NCBI GenBank assembly: GCA_036558745.1
Contig: DATBEZ010000003.1
Span: 1 to 64,000 of the forward strand
Reading direction: 5' to 3'
Length of the DNA: 64,000 nt
From: JAMXLJ01 sp036558745
GTDB lineage: Bacteria; Actinomycetota; Acidimicrobiia; IMCC26256; JAMXLJ01
The position numbers and the translations under genes were made by a program. The stretch's first letter is position 1. Each line of letters starts with the position of its first letter. The notes below the pieces were generated by a model, which ran no database searches, was not told the origin of the DNA, and saw only the letters and a list, made by a program, of their open reading frames with translations. Positions 1-8,138 of the stretch are shown here, one piece after another.

Positions 1-143
1 AGCGTGCCGTCGCGGTGCGCGGCGATCGGGTCGTTGGTCGCGGCCGCGTACTCGCGCACGCGCTCGCGCTCGACCGTGAACGTCGTCTCCGCGGACCACT
101 GTGTGAGCTGCTCGAGGAGGAACCGGTCGGCCACGGTACTCAT
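1..143 (-). CDS. MaoC-type dehydratase N-terminal domain protein (partial)
   Basis: Only the first 47 codons lie in the window; the gene runs off the left edge. The N-terminus (MSTVADRFLLEQLTQWSAE, then FTVERERVREYAAATND) resembles the FAS1-type/MaoC N-terminal dehydratase domain, which hydrates or dehydrates 2-enoyl thioesters in fatty acid or polyketide metabolism. The ATG at 143 follows an AG-rich stretch (GAGGGAGCG) contributed by the adjacent repeat copy. The short repeat array at 141-338 duplicates this gene's first 12 bases together with the ribosome-binding region. The acyl-CoA dehydrogenase at 4005-5279 carries the same element at its start. The family call rests on a short stretch and is moderate. 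Confidence 0.55.
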   Translation of the reverse strand, partial: MSTVADRFLLEQLTQWSAETTFTVERERVREYAAATNDPIAAHRDGT

Positions 144-338
144 CGCTCCCTCTGCTCCCGCTCCAGAGGGCTGCGCCCGGCGGAGCTCCGCTCCGTCCGC
201 ACGGTACTCATGGCTCCCTCCGCTCCCGCTCCAGAGGGCTGCGCCCGGCGGAGCTCCGCTCCGTCCGCACGGTACTCATGGCTCCCTCCGCTCCCGCTCC
301 AGAGGGCTGCGCCCGGCGGAGCTCCGCTCCGTCCGCAC
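141..338 (-). repeat. Tandem array, three copies of a 68-bp start-codon-associated element
   Basis: Three head-to-tail copies have a period of exactly 68 bp: the CAT (start codon on the minus strand) recurs at 141, 209 and 277. The third copy ends near 338. Read on the minus strand, each copy starts ATGAGTACCGTG, contains the 12-bp palindrome GCGGAGCTCCGC and the hairpin GGGC-GCA-GCCC, and ends in a purine-rich Shine-Dalgarno-like GGAGGGAGCC. The ATGAGTACCGTG is also the true start of the downstream MaoC-type gene, so the array repeats start codon plus ribosome-binding site. A single diverged copy lies at 5280-5338, again against a start codon. Confidence 0.9.
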
Positions 339-380
339 GCGTGCGCCGCCGTGCCCGTGCGCCCGCGATCGTAGGGAGGA

Positions 381-1271
381 TCAGCGCTTCGCGCTCGTGG
401 ACGCTCGTACCCCGGCGAACAGGTCGTCCTCGACGTCGCCCTCGGCCACGCCGGTGTCGACGAGCGTGCGGGCCAGGACGTACTCCTCCCACGGGAACAC
501 CTGACGCACGACGTCGTCGGGGAGGCGCATCCAGAACCCGTTCGGGTCCACCTGGGTGCGGTGGGCGAGCAGTGCTTCGCGCCGCTTGTGCAGGAAGTCG
601 GACACGTCGACCAAGGTCGTGAAGCGGTCGGCGCGCTCCTCGAAGCCGCGCTCGAACCACGACGTGTAGGGACTCTCCTCACCGCGCGCGAGGTACGCCT
701 CGTGCAACGCCTTGACGCGCGCGATCGAGAAGCCCGTGTAGTACATCTTCGCCGGCTGCCACGGCTCGCCCGCGTCGGGAAAGCGTTCGGGATCGCCCGC
801 CGCGTCGAACGCGACGACACTGATCTCGTGCACGCGGATGTGGTCGGGGTGCGGATAGAACTTGCGGTCGTCGCCGTAGGTGACGATGACCTGCGGCCGC
901 TCCTCGCGGATGATCGTGACGAGCCGGCCCACCGCTTCGTCCATCGGCGCGTTCGCGAAGTTGTCGGGCCGCCGGTTGGTCTCGGTGTCGGGCATGCCGG
1001 AGTCGTGGTAGCCGAGCAGGTAGAGCTGCGAGTACCCGATGGCGGCGACGCTCGCGTTGAGCTCCTGCATGCGGATCACGGCCAGGTTCTCGCGCACCTC
1101 CGGCGTGTCGACCGCCGGGTTGAGGATGTCGCCCGCCTCACCGCCGGTGCAGCACACGAGGACGGTGCGCACGCCTTCGCCGGTGTACTTCGCGACGGTC
1201 GCGGCGCCCTTCGACGCCTCGTCGTCGGGGTGCGCGTGCACGCTCAGCAGGCACAGGTCCTGATCGCTCAT
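381..1271 (-). CDS. mca: Mycothiol S-conjugate amidase Mca
   Basis: A 296-residue LmbE/PIG-L metalloamidase. In actinobacteria Mca cleaves mycothiol S-conjugates of electrophiles to a mercapturic acid plus GlcN-Ins, in the cytosol. The zinc motif AHPDDE is at residues 13-18, YHDSGM at 88-93 and HPDH at 141-144, all characteristic of the Mca/MshB group. Length matches Mca (about 290). The closely related deacetylase MshB cannot be fully excluded, but the YHDSGM stretch and C-terminal region fit Mca better. The gene is monocistronic, with ATG at 1271. The adjoining sequence to 338 is the repeat array. A second, shorter PIG-L protein at 51474-52205 is a different subfamily. Confidence 0.85.
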   Translation of the reverse strand: MSDQDLCLLSVHAHPDDEASKGAATVAKYTGEGVRTVLVCCTGGEAGDILNPAVDTPEVRENLAVIRMQELNASVAAIGYSQLYLLGYHDSGMPDTETNRRPDNFANAPMDEAVGRLVTIIREERPQVIVTYGDDRKFYPHPDHIRVHEISVVAFDAAGDPERFPDAGEPWQPAKMYYTGFSIARVKALHEAYLARGEESPYTSWFERGFEERADRFTTLVDVSDFLHKRREALLAHRTQVDPNGFWMRLPDDVVRQVFPWEEYVLARTLVDTGVAEGDVEDDLFAGVRASTSAKR

Positions 1272-1353
1272 GGCTCGAAACTAGCGAACTCGGGGCCCGA
1301 TCCGAACCGCATGCCCGATCTCCCGCCGCTGACCCGGCCGACCAGCTCGTCGG

Positions 1354-2427
1354 TCACGACATGCTCTCCTCACGCGCGGGGCGCACCCGCCACACCTCGA
1401 CCCGCCCGATGTCCCGGATGCGACGCGGACGGAGGCGTCGCCACTCGAACCCGTTCTCGATCGGGAGCGCGTCGTGCACCTCCGCCGACGCGAGCACGCT
1501 CTGCGCACGTGCTACACCCGCGAGCCGGCTCGCGAGGTTCACCGTCGGCCCGAAGTAGTCGCCTTCCCGCGCGATCACCGTTCCGGACGCGAGGCCGGCG
1601 CGCGCGACCGGCAAGGTCTCGTCGGTCTCTACCGCGTCGACCAGCGCGAGCGCGATCGCGACGCCCGTCTGCGCGGCGTCGGCGACGTACATCACCTCGT
1701 CACCGATCATCTTCACGACCCGGCCACCGCGTGCGACGACGGTGTCGTACGCGAGCGCCTCGAACCGGGCGACGAGCCGCGCCAGCTCGTCGTCGTCGAG
1801 CAGCTGGCTCAGCGCGGTGTAGCCGACGAGGTCGACGAACCCGACCGTGAGCGGCCACGCGGTCTCGTCGCCGGTGTCCTGCTTCGCGAGCTTGCGCCAC
1901 AGCGCGGTCCGGGTCTGCAGGCGCAGCGCGTAGTCGATGAGCTTCGCGAGCGTCGTCCAGTCCACCTCGTCGACGAGTGTGAGCGCGAGCTGCTCGTCGT
2001 CGAGGCCCGACTCGCGGCCGAACTGGATCGCGGCCGCGAGCTGGTCGGAGAAGAGCTCGGCCAGCCGCTGCAACCCCGCGGCGACGGCACGGGTCTGCTC
2101 GACCAGCTCGATGTTGTCGTCCGTGGTCGAGAGCCGCGAGCGTCCGAGTCGCTCGACGAGCGTGCGGAGCGCGTTGGCGTCCCGGTCGGTGAACACCGGA
2201 ACGCCTTCGGGAGGGTCGGGGAACCCAAGCGCCCGCCAGATCCGATCGGCGAGCTCCCGATCGACACCGGCCTTCTCCGCCGCGCCGGCCTGGTCGTAGC
2301 GGGGCCGGCCCGGGACCAGCAGGCGATCGGCCGCGAGCAGGGCCAGCCACCCCTCTCGCTCGGCCCGGGCGATCTCGTCGGTCGAGGCGCCGCGCCGGTG
2401 CAGGAAGCCGCTCAGCTTGAGATCCAC
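1354..2427 (-). CDS. Class III adenylate/guanylate cyclase with N-terminal regulatory domain
   Basis: About 357 residues from the GTG at 2427; an upstream ATG at 2529 would add 34 residues of low-complexity Gly-rich sequence and is less likely. The first ~190 residues form a helical domain like the N-terminal regulatory region of mycobacterial Rv1264-type cyclases. The catalytic domain has both metal aspartates (FVDLVGYT and KMIGDEVMY) and the transition-state Asn/Arg pair (VNLASRL), so it should be active, making cAMP or cGMP from NTP as a homodimer. The next gene, on the plus strand, starts at 2541, so the interval 2428-2540 holds a divergent promoter region. Substrate specificity cannot be set by eye. 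Confidence 0.82.
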   Translation of the reverse strand: MDLKLSGFLHRRGASTDEIARAEREGWLALLAADRLLVPGRPRYDQAGAAEKAGVDRELADRIWRALGFPDPPEGVPVFTDRDANALRTLVERLGRSRLSTTDDNIELVEQTRAVAAGLQRLAELFSDQLAAAIQFGRESGLDDEQLALTLVDEVDWTTLAKLIDYALRLQTRTALWRKLAKQDTGDETAWPLTVGFVDLVGYTALSQLLDDDELARLVARFEALAYDTVVARGGRVVKMIGDEVMYVADAAQTGVAIALALVDAVETDETLPVARAGLASGTVIAREGDYFGPTVNLASRLAGVARAQSVLASAEVHDALPIENGFEWRRLRPRRIRDIGRVEVWRVRPAREESMS

Positions 2428-2540
2428 GCCGGCGACGATACGCGCGGCTGTCCCGAACCCCCCAAGGTGCCCATGGCCACCCGAACCCACGCCGTCGCCG
2501 CTTCCGGTTCGCCGCCCGCCATGGTCCACAATGGATCGTC

Positions 2541-3152
2541 GTGGGCGGTGCGCTGTCCGTTCGGGACGTCACGAAGCGGTACGGGCGCCGGCTCGTGCTC
2601 GACCACGTCGACCTCGACGTCGGTGCGGGCGAAGCGGTGGCGCTCATCGGCGAGAACGGTGCGGGCAAGAGCACGCTGCTGAAGATCTGCGCGGGCCTGC
2701 TCGCACCCGACGAGGGCAACGTCACCGTCGACGGCGTGCTCGGCTACTGCCCCCAGGAGCCGGGGCTCCTCGACCTGCTCAACGCGGACGAGCACCTGGT
2801 GCTGTTCGGTCGCGCGCACGGGCTCGGACGCGCGGACGCGACAGAGCAGGGACGGCGGCTCCTCGCCGAGCTCGGGTTCCCGGTCGGGCGGACCGAGCAG
2901 ACCCGTCACCTCTCCGGCGGATCGCGCCAGAAGCTCAACCTCGCGCTCGCGCTCCTCGGCGGTCGGGACGTGCTGCTGCTCGACGAGCCCTACCAGGGCT
3001 TCGACCACGGAACGTACGTCAGCTTCTGGAACCACGTCGACGAGTGGCGCGCCGCGGGCAAGGCCGTCGTGGTGGTCACCCACATGCTCGCCGAGCTGCA
3101 CCGCGTCGACCGCGTCGTCGAAGTCAGGCCGGCGGTGGCGGTCGAGGCATGA
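2541..3152 (+). CDS. ABC transporter ATP-binding protein
   Basis: A compact 203-residue ATPase with Walker A GENGAGKST (38-46), signature LSGGSRQK (124-131), Walker B LLLDEP (145-150) and a switch His in VVVTH near 178. It lacks C-terminal extensions, as in CcmA-like or small exporter ATPases. The GTG at 2541 begins MGGALSVRDVTKRYG, the expected start of an ABC domain. Its last codon overlaps the downstream permease (ATGA at 3149-3152), so the two genes are translationally coupled and form a two-component exporter. The substrate is not indicated. A role in cytochrome c or haem export is conceivable from the CcmA-like size, but nothing else nearby supports it. Confidence 0.88.
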   Translation: MGGALSVRDVTKRYGRRLVLDHVDLDVGAGEAVALIGENGAGKSTLLKICAGLLAPDEGNVTVDGVLGYCPQEPGLLDLLNADEHLVLFGRAHGLGRADATEQGRRLLAELGFPVGRTEQTRHLSGGSRQKLNLALALLGGRDVLLLDEPYQGFDHGTYVSFWNHVDEWRAAGKAVVVVTHMLAELHRVDRVVEVRPAVAVEA

Positions 3153-3988
3153 GCGCCGTCCGACGCGTCGTCGCGACCGCCGAGATGCTCGGACGCGATC
3201 TGCTGCGCCGGCGTCTCGCGCTGCTGCTGCTCATCGTGCTCCCCGTCGCGTTCTACCTGTCGACGCGCTACAGCGAGGGCGGGAGCGGCTACACGTCGGG
3301 TGGGATCGGGCTGAGTTGGTCGATCGCAGGCGCCGCCCTCTACTCCGCGCTCGCGGCGAGACCCGTCGATCGCCGTCTCGTGCTCGACGGCTACCGGCCG
3401 GCCGAGCTCCTCGCCGGTCGCGTGCTCCTGCTCGAGACCTTCGGGCTCGTGCTCTCCGCCGCGTTCACCGCGGTGATGTGGGGCTTCGTCGCGCCCAAGG
3501 ACGGGCCCGCGCTCGTGCTGGCGATGCTGCTCGTCGCGGTCGTCGCGGTGCCGTTCGGTCTCGCCATCGCGGCCCTCGTCCCACGCGAGCTCGAGGGCAC
3601 GCTCGTGCTCATCGGGGTCGTGGGCATCGAGATGAGCCTGCCGAGCTCCGGAACGCTCGAGGGTGTGATGCCCTTCGGCGCCGCGCACCGCTTGCTCAAC
3701 GTCGCCTCGGGTCACGGGTTCGCGGTGGGTCCGTGTCTCGCGCGGGGATTCGCGTGGGCGGTGCTGCTGCTCGTCGTCGCGATCGCGGGTTGGTGGGAAC
3801 GGGTCCACGTCGTGCGTCACGAGCGGGCACGACCGCGACCGCGCCGCGCCGGCCGGGCGGCGCTGGTCGCCGCAGGCGCGATGGCCATCGCGGTCATCGC
3901 GTACCCGTGGCAGACGCTACGGGTGCAACCGCGGTCGCCCGTCGCGTCGACGAACGCCCGCGCGGACGCGGCTTCCTCGCGGCGCTGA
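3149..3988 (+). CDS. ABC transporter membrane permease subunit
   Basis: A 279-residue integral membrane protein starting MSAVRRVVATAEMLGRDLL. It has roughly six hydrophobic segments: about residues 22-37 (LALLLLIVLPVAFYLST), 50-64, 85-105, 118-140, 148-160, 188-210, plus a C-terminal one near 243-258 (VAAGAMAIAVIAYPW). The start overlaps the stop of the ATPase gene by 4 bases, so it is the membrane partner of that ATPase. It is not a recognisable CcmB. The C-terminal tail is Arg-rich and cytosolic. The gene converges on the acyl-CoA dehydrogenase with a 16-bp gap and no visible terminator. Confidence 0.75.
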   Translation: MSAVRRVVATAEMLGRDLLRRRLALLLLIVLPVAFYLSTRYSEGGSGYTSGGIGLSWSIAGAALYSALAARPVDRRLVLDGYRPAELLAGRVLLLETFGLVLSAAFTAVMWGFVAPKDGPALVLAMLLVAVVAVPFGLAIAALVPRELEGTLVLIGVVGIEMSLPSSGTLEGVMPFGAAHRLLNVASGHGFAVGPCLARGFAWAVLLLVVAIAGWWERVHVVRHERARPRPRRAGRAALVAAGAMAIAVIAYPWQTLRVQPRSPVASTNARADAASSRR

Positions 3989-4004
3989 GCGACGCGCGAC
4001 CGCG

Positions 4005-5279
4005 TCAGGTGTTGCGAAGAACGTCCTTCCAGGGCATCTCGCGCGAGTTGTCGGGCTCCTTGGGGAGCCCGAGCACGCGCTCACCGAGGATGTTGCGCAT
4101 CACCTCGGACGTTCCACCCTCGATCGTGTTCGCCTGCGCGCGCAAGAAGCCGATCGGCACCGCGCTGGCGTCGTCGGGCTCGACCGCGACGCGCCCGGTG
4201 CGCTCCTGCTTGCGCAGCTCCCGGCCCTCCCACGCGATGCCGGAGGTGCCGGCCATGTCGACCGCGAGCTTCTGCAGGCGCTTGTTGTACTCGGCCTGGA
4301 ACAGCTTCGTGACCGACCCTTCCGGCCCGGCCTCCGCACCGCTCTTGCGCCGGGCCGCGGCGCGCTGGTTCGTGAGCTTGAGGACGCGGCCTTCGATGTA
4401 GGCCTGGGCCAGCCGCTGCCGGAACAACGGGTCGTGCACGGGGCGGTGCTTCGCGATGAGCCGCTCGATGCCGCTGCCGCCCACCGCGTCGCCGCTGATC
4501 GAACCCGCGCCCGACAACGAGACCCGCTCGTTCATGAGCGTCGTGATCGCGACCCGCCAGCCGTCCCCCTCACGCCCGAGGCGCATCGAGTCGGGGATCC
4601 GCACGTCGTTGAGGAAGACCTCGTTGAACTCCGCGTCGCCGGTGATCTGCACGAGGGGTCGGACCTCGACGCCGGGCGCGTGCATGTCGACGACGAAGTA
4701 ACTCAGCCCCTGGTGCTTCGGAACGTCGGGGTTGGTGCGCGCGACGAGCATCCCGTAGCGGGCGACGTGGGCGAGCGTGGTCCAGACCTTCTGGCCGTTC
4801 ACGATCCACTCGTCGCCGTCGCGCACCGCGCGCGTCGAGAGCCCGGCCACGTCGGAGCCGGCGCCCGGCTCCGAGAACAGCTGGCACCAGATGTCCTGGT
4901 TGGTCGCGATGCGCTTCACGAGCGCCTGCTTGACCTCCTCGCTCCCCCACGCGAGGACGGTCGGGCCACCCATCCCGATGCCGATGATGTTGAACGGCCG
5001 TGGGACCCGGTAGCGGTTGAGCACGTCGTTGACGTGCTTGGCCTGGCCGGGCGTGAGCGCCAGGCCGGCCCCGTACTCCGCGGGCCAGGTCGGGGTCGCG
5101 TAGCCGGCCTCGCCGAGGCGCACGCACCACTCGTCGTAGTCGAGGCCTCGACGGAGCGCGGCGACCCGCTCGTCGTCGCCGTGGTCGACCGCTTCGACCC
5201 AGCCGGCCGGGAGGTTCTCGCGCAGCCAGTCCAGGGTCTGCTCGCGCAGCTGCTCGGCGGTGAGCTCGGCTGTCGTCAC
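4005..5279 (-). CDS. Acyl-CoA dehydrogenase (FadE-type)
   Basis: A 424-residue flavoprotein of fatty-acid or xenobiotic beta-oxidation, forming trans-2-enoyl-CoA with FAD. FAD/substrate motifs include WCQLFSEPGAGSDVAGLSTR (about 145-164) and the C-terminal IEGGTSEVMRNILGERVLG. N-terminal, middle and C-terminal ACAD domains are all present and the length is typical. The GTG at 5279 (MTTAELTAEQLREQ) is preceded directly by the interspersed element 5280-5338, which supplies GGAGGGAGCC as Shine-Dalgarno. A TGACCG-GG-CGGTCA palindrome lies about 90 bp upstream (5370-5383), consistent with TetR-type control of lipid catabolism. Substrate chain length is unknown. Confidence 0.9.
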   Translation of the reverse strand: MTTAELTAEQLREQTLDWLRENLPAGWVEAVDHGDDERVAALRRGLDYDEWCVRLGEAGYATPTWPAEYGAGLALTPGQAKHVNDVLNRYRVPRPFNIIGIGMGGPTVLAWGSEEVKQALVKRIATNQDIWCQLFSEPGAGSDVAGLSTRAVRDGDEWIVNGQKVWTTLAHVARYGMLVARTNPDVPKHQGLSYFVVDMHAPGVEVRPLVQITGDAEFNEVFLNDVRIPDSMRLGREGDGWRVAITTLMNERVSLSGAGSISGDAVGGSGIERLIAKHRPVHDPLFRQRLAQAYIEGRVLKLTNQRAAARRKSGAEAGPEGSVTKLFQAEYNKRLQKLAVDMAGTSGIAWEGRELRKQERTGRVAVEPDDASAVPIGFLRAQANTIEGGTSEVMRNILGERVLGLPKEPDNSREMPWKDVLRNT

Positions 5280-5338
5280 GGCTCCCTCCGCTCCCGCTCC
5301 AGGGGGCTGCGCCCAGCGGAGCTCCGCTGCGTCCGCAC
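5280..5338 (-). repeat. Single copy of the start-codon-associated repeat element
   Basis: About 59 bp nearly identical to the units of the 141-338 array, with the same order of motifs: purine-rich GGAGGGAGCC against the start codon, the GGGC-GCA-GCCC hairpin, and the GCGGAGCTCCGC palindrome. It lies between the acyl-CoA dehydrogenase start (GTG, 5279) and its probable promoter. Its flanks are short direct repeats, GTCGTCAC (5272-5279) and GTGGTCAC (5340-5347), 7 of 8 identical. This could be a target-site duplication or a duplicated start region. Confidence 0.8.
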
Positions 5339-5369
5339 AGTGGTCACGCCGCTCACTGTACCGGCCACT

Positions 5370-5383
5370 TGACCGGGCGGTCA
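5370..5383. promoter_or_regulatory. Candidate TetR-type operator (TGACCG-GG-CGGTCA)
   Basis: A perfect 6-bp inverted repeat with a 2-bp spacer lies in the divergent region between the acyl-CoA dehydrogenase and the VanW gene. Palindromes of the form TGACCGnnCGGTCA are common TetR-family operators in actinobacterial lipid-catabolism genes. Assignment to the acyl-CoA dehydrogenase is inferred from position. No regulator gene is adjacent. Confidence 0.4.
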
Positions 5384-5434
5384 GGTTCGTCCGACCGGCC
5401 GGGCGAGCGCCTCGCTGGCTAGCCTGACCCCCGT

Positions 5435-7285
5435 TTGACCGTCGACCGCCCGCACCCCCCGACGCGTGGCCGACCCCTCGACCTCCCGCTCACCGGCTCG
5501 CGTCGCGCCCGCTCTCCGGTGGTCGCGCGCGGCCCCGTTCGGGCTCTGCTCGTCGTCGCCGGCGTCGTGGGCGGCGCGCTGCTCCTGCTCGTGATCGGGC
5601 TGATCGCCGGCGAGCAACTGGGGTCGGGCTCGAAGATCGTCCGCAACGTCGAGATCGCCGGCATCCGTGTCGGCGATACGTCGAGCGCGCAGGCGAACAG
5701 GCGGATCGCGGCCGTCGCGGCGCGTGTCGCGCGCGGCCCGATCCGGGTCGAGGTCGCGGGGCAGCAGCTCGCGATCGACCCGAGCGCGATCGGTCTCACC
5801 GTCGACACGCGCGCCACGGTCGCGGCGGCGCGACGCGTCGGCCACCACGGCGCCGTCGTCGCGCGTTGGAACGACGTGCTGGCACGGCGCTTCCGTCCGG
5901 AGCGTCTGCCGCTCGTCGTCCACTACGACCCACTGCGGCTCGCGGGCGTCCTCGACGGTTGGAGCGTGCAGGCGTCGGGCGGGCTGGATCCCGGGTCGCT
6001 GACGTTCCGCGGCACCGACGCGGTGATCGCGGCGCCGCGTTCAGGTCACGCGCTCCGGCGTGACGCGGCGCGTGACCGGCTGCTCGCCGAGCTCCGCGCC
6101 GGCCGTACCGGGATCGTGCAGCTTCCTGTCGGGACGGTCCCGCCCCCGGCCGACCTCGCGGCGTACGAACGCGCCGCGCGCCAGGCCCGGCAGGTTCTCG
6201 CCGCGCCGGTGACGATCTCGGTCGACGGACGACCCTTCGCCGTCCAACCCGCGCAACTCGCGACCGCGCTCTCGACCCACGTCGCAGGCCACGACGTGGT
6301 GCTGGACGTCGACGGCCCGAAGCTCCGCGCCGCGATGGGCCCGGACCTGGCCGCGCTCGAGCAGCCACCGGTCGACGCGACGTTCTCCGTGCACGGCACC
6401 AGCGTGAGCGTCGTGCCGTCGCAGCCCGGGCGCCAGCTCGACACCGCGACGGTCGGCGCCGCGATCCTGCGGGGCGAGCGCTCGATGAACGCGACGCTGC
6501 AGGACGCGCAGCCCGTGCACGACACCGCGTGGGCGCAACGTCTGAACATCACGAACCAGGTGTCGTCGTTCACGACGCACCACCCGTCGGGTGAGCCACG
6601 CGTGAAGAACATCCACCGGGCCGCCGACATCCTCGATAACACCATCGTCGAGCCGGGTCAGGTGTTCTCGCTCAACGACACGATCGGTCCCCGTACACCA
6701 CAACGTGGGTTCGTCAAGGCGCCCATCGTGCTGAGCGACGGCTTCGGCGAGGACTACGGCGGCGGCGTGAGCCAGCTCGCGACGACCGTGTACAACGCGG
6801 TGTTCTTCGGCGGCTACAAGGACGTGACCCACGCCGCGCACCTGGTCTACATCAGCCGCTATCCGCTCGGACGCGAGGCGACGGTCAACTACGGGTTGAT
6901 CGACCTCAAGTTCCAGAACGACACGAAGTCGGGCATCCTGATCCGCACCGCGTACTCGTCCACGTCGATCACCGTCACGTTCTACGGCAACAACGACGGG
7001 CGCACCGTGCGCGCCGAGGGTCCGCAGATCCTCAAGACGGTGCCGCCGACGACGCAGTACGTCGACGATCCGTCGCTCGCGCCCGGCGAGACGAAGCCGA
7101 TCTCGTCCGGCGAGACCGGCTACGACGTGATCGTGTACCGCGTGATCTCGCAGCCGGGCCACCCCGACCGGCGCGAGCAGTACTTCACCCACTACGAGAT
7201 GTTCCCCGACAAGATCGCGCGCGGCGCCGCCGCGGGCACACCCACACCGCCCACCACGGCAGCACCCGCGGCGCCCAACGACTGA
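5435..7285 (+). CDS. VanW family protein with peptidoglycan-binding-type repeats
   Basis: A 616-residue membrane-anchored cell-envelope protein. A cytoplasmic, Arg/Pro-rich N-terminus is followed by one transmembrane helix (about 37-59, ALLVVAGVVGGALLLLVIGL). Two extracellular domains of the PG_binding_4/YoaR type follow (about 65-345), then a VanW domain (about 370-520) containing GQVFSLNDTIGPRT and YGGGVSQLATTVYNAVF. The C-terminus ends in a Thr/Pro/Ala-rich tail. VanW proteins occur in glycopeptide-resistance clusters and as envelope proteins of unknown chemistry; no van genes are nearby. The TTG at 5435 gives the longest frame; no strong Shine-Dalgarno precedes it and the start is uncertain. 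Confidence 0.8.
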   Translation: MTVDRPHPPTRGRPLDLPLTGSRRARSPVVARGPVRALLVVAGVVGGALLLLVIGLIAGEQLGSGSKIVRNVEIAGIRVGDTSSAQANRRIAAVAARVARGPIRVEVAGQQLAIDPSAIGLTVDTRATVAAARRVGHHGAVVARWNDVLARRFRPERLPLVVHYDPLRLAGVLDGWSVQASGGLDPGSLTFRGTDAVIAAPRSGHALRRDAARDRLLAELRAGRTGIVQLPVGTVPPPADLAAYERAARQARQVLAAPVTISVDGRPFAVQPAQLATALSTHVAGHDVVLDVDGPKLRAAMGPDLAALEQPPVDATFSVHGTSVSVVPSQPGRQLDTATVGAAILRGERSMNATLQDAQPVHDTAWAQRLNITNQVSSFTTHHPSGEPRVKNIHRAADILDNTIVEPGQVFSLNDTIGPRTPQRGFVKAPIVLSDGFGEDYGGGVSQLATTVYNAVFFGGYKDVTHAAHLVYISRYPLGREATVNYGLIDLKFQNDTKSGILIRTAYSSTSITVTFYGNNDGRTVRAEGPQILKTVPPTTQYVDDPSLAPGETKPISSGETGYDVIVYRVISQPGHPDRREQYFTHYEMFPDKIARGAAAGTPTPPTTAAPAAPND

Positions 7286-7294
7286 CCGGCCCGG

Positions 7295-7912
7295 TCAGCC
7301 GGGGAGACGCTCCATGGCGACGTCGATGGAGTGGGCGTTGCGGTCGAGATTGCGCAACGCGCCCACGACACGGGTCGTGGCGAGCGCGGCCGCGTCGTCG
7401 GGCGCGTCGGCCGGTACGAGGAGCGTGACCTTCAGCCCGTCGCGGCTGCGATACACGATGGCCTCGACCTCAGCGTCGGCCACTCCGTGTCGGGTGAGCG
7501 ATGCGCGCAACGCGTCGAGTGCGACCATGCCGTGGCGCTGGAGCGGCGCGTTCGCGACCTGCTCGCACACGTCCACGACGTCGGCACCGTTCACGACGGT
7601 CGCGTCGTACGACGCGTACGGATTGAAGCTCGTGTCGCCCGCGACGACGAGCGGTACATGAGCACGCAGCGCGCATGCCACGCCGTCCTCCAGGTCGGCG
7701 GGTTCGGGCATCGCCTCGTGACGCACCGTGAGCGCGACGTCGACGCCGGGCCCGTCGAGCGGACATCCGCCGTTCTCGGCCAGCCCCGCGCACGGGAACG
7801 CGTGGCGTTGCGACTGCTCGTGGCACCGGAGCACCTCGTGACCACTGGCCTCGAGACGCTCCGCCGCGCTCGCGGCGACCCCCGCTTGGGTCTCCAGCAC
7901 CAACACGCGCAT
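7295..7912 (-). CDS. Conserved hypothetical protein, two-part architecture
   Basis: 205 residues from the ATG at 7912, preceded by a good Shine-Dalgarno (GAGGAGG, 7-nt spacing). The N-terminal half (MRVLVLETQAGVAASAAERL) looks like a Rossmann/receiver-like fold, with a Cys-containing segment (CHEQSQRHAFPCAGLAENGG) that might bind metal. The C-terminal half (VEAIVYRSRDGLKVTLLVPA) looks like a small alpha/beta domain. I do not recognise a family and assign no function. It is divergent from the multicopper oxidase across a 226-bp gap holding a DevR-type palindrome (8060-8073), so it may belong to the same hypoxia-linked island. Confidence 0.6.
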   Translation of the reverse strand: MRVLVLETQAGVAASAAERLEASGHEVLRCHEQSQRHAFPCAGLAENGGCPLDGPGVDVALTVRHEAMPEPADLEDGVACALRAHVPLVVAGDTSFNPYASYDATVVNGADVVDVCEQVANAPLQRHGMVALDALRASLTRHGVADAEVEAIVYRSRDGLKVTLLVPADAPDDAAALATTRVVGALRNLDRNAHSIDVAMERLPG

Positions 7913-8059
7913 GCCCACGCCTCCTCGATGCGACCCGTTCGCCGCATGATGCCTGTGCCGCCAGCTGCTCCAGCAGTGCCGTCCGGGCCGGACTCGCGCG
8001 GTCCAAGGTCCCGAAGCGGCGGCACCGGCGCGACGTCGGGACCCGCTCCTCTGCTTCGC

Positions 8060-8073
8060 GGGGCCTAGGTCCC
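8060..8073. promoter_or_regulatory. Candidate DevR/DosR-type operator
   Basis: GGGGCCTAGGTCCC is a 14-bp near-perfect palindrome (one mismatch between arms) centred 73 bp upstream of the multicopper oxidase start. It agrees at about 11 of 14 positions with the mycobacterial DosR core GGGACTWWAGTCCC and resembles the GG-rich palindromes of streptomycete DevR homologues. A devR gene lies 1.5 kb away. Functional assignment is inference. Confidence 0.4.
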
Positions 8074-8138
8074 TTCCTGGCCGATGGCCCACTGTCGATG
8101 CTGGGCCCCGTGAGACACGCGAGGAGCGGAGGGGTGCA

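Noticed and set aside
141..338. Possible CRISPR array
   Set aside because: The repeats are contiguous 68-bp units without unique spacers, and no cas genes are present.
1281..1353. A further small gene between mca and the cyclase
   Set aside because: The interval is short and the open frames are extensions of antisense frames with no Shine-Dalgarno or family sequence.
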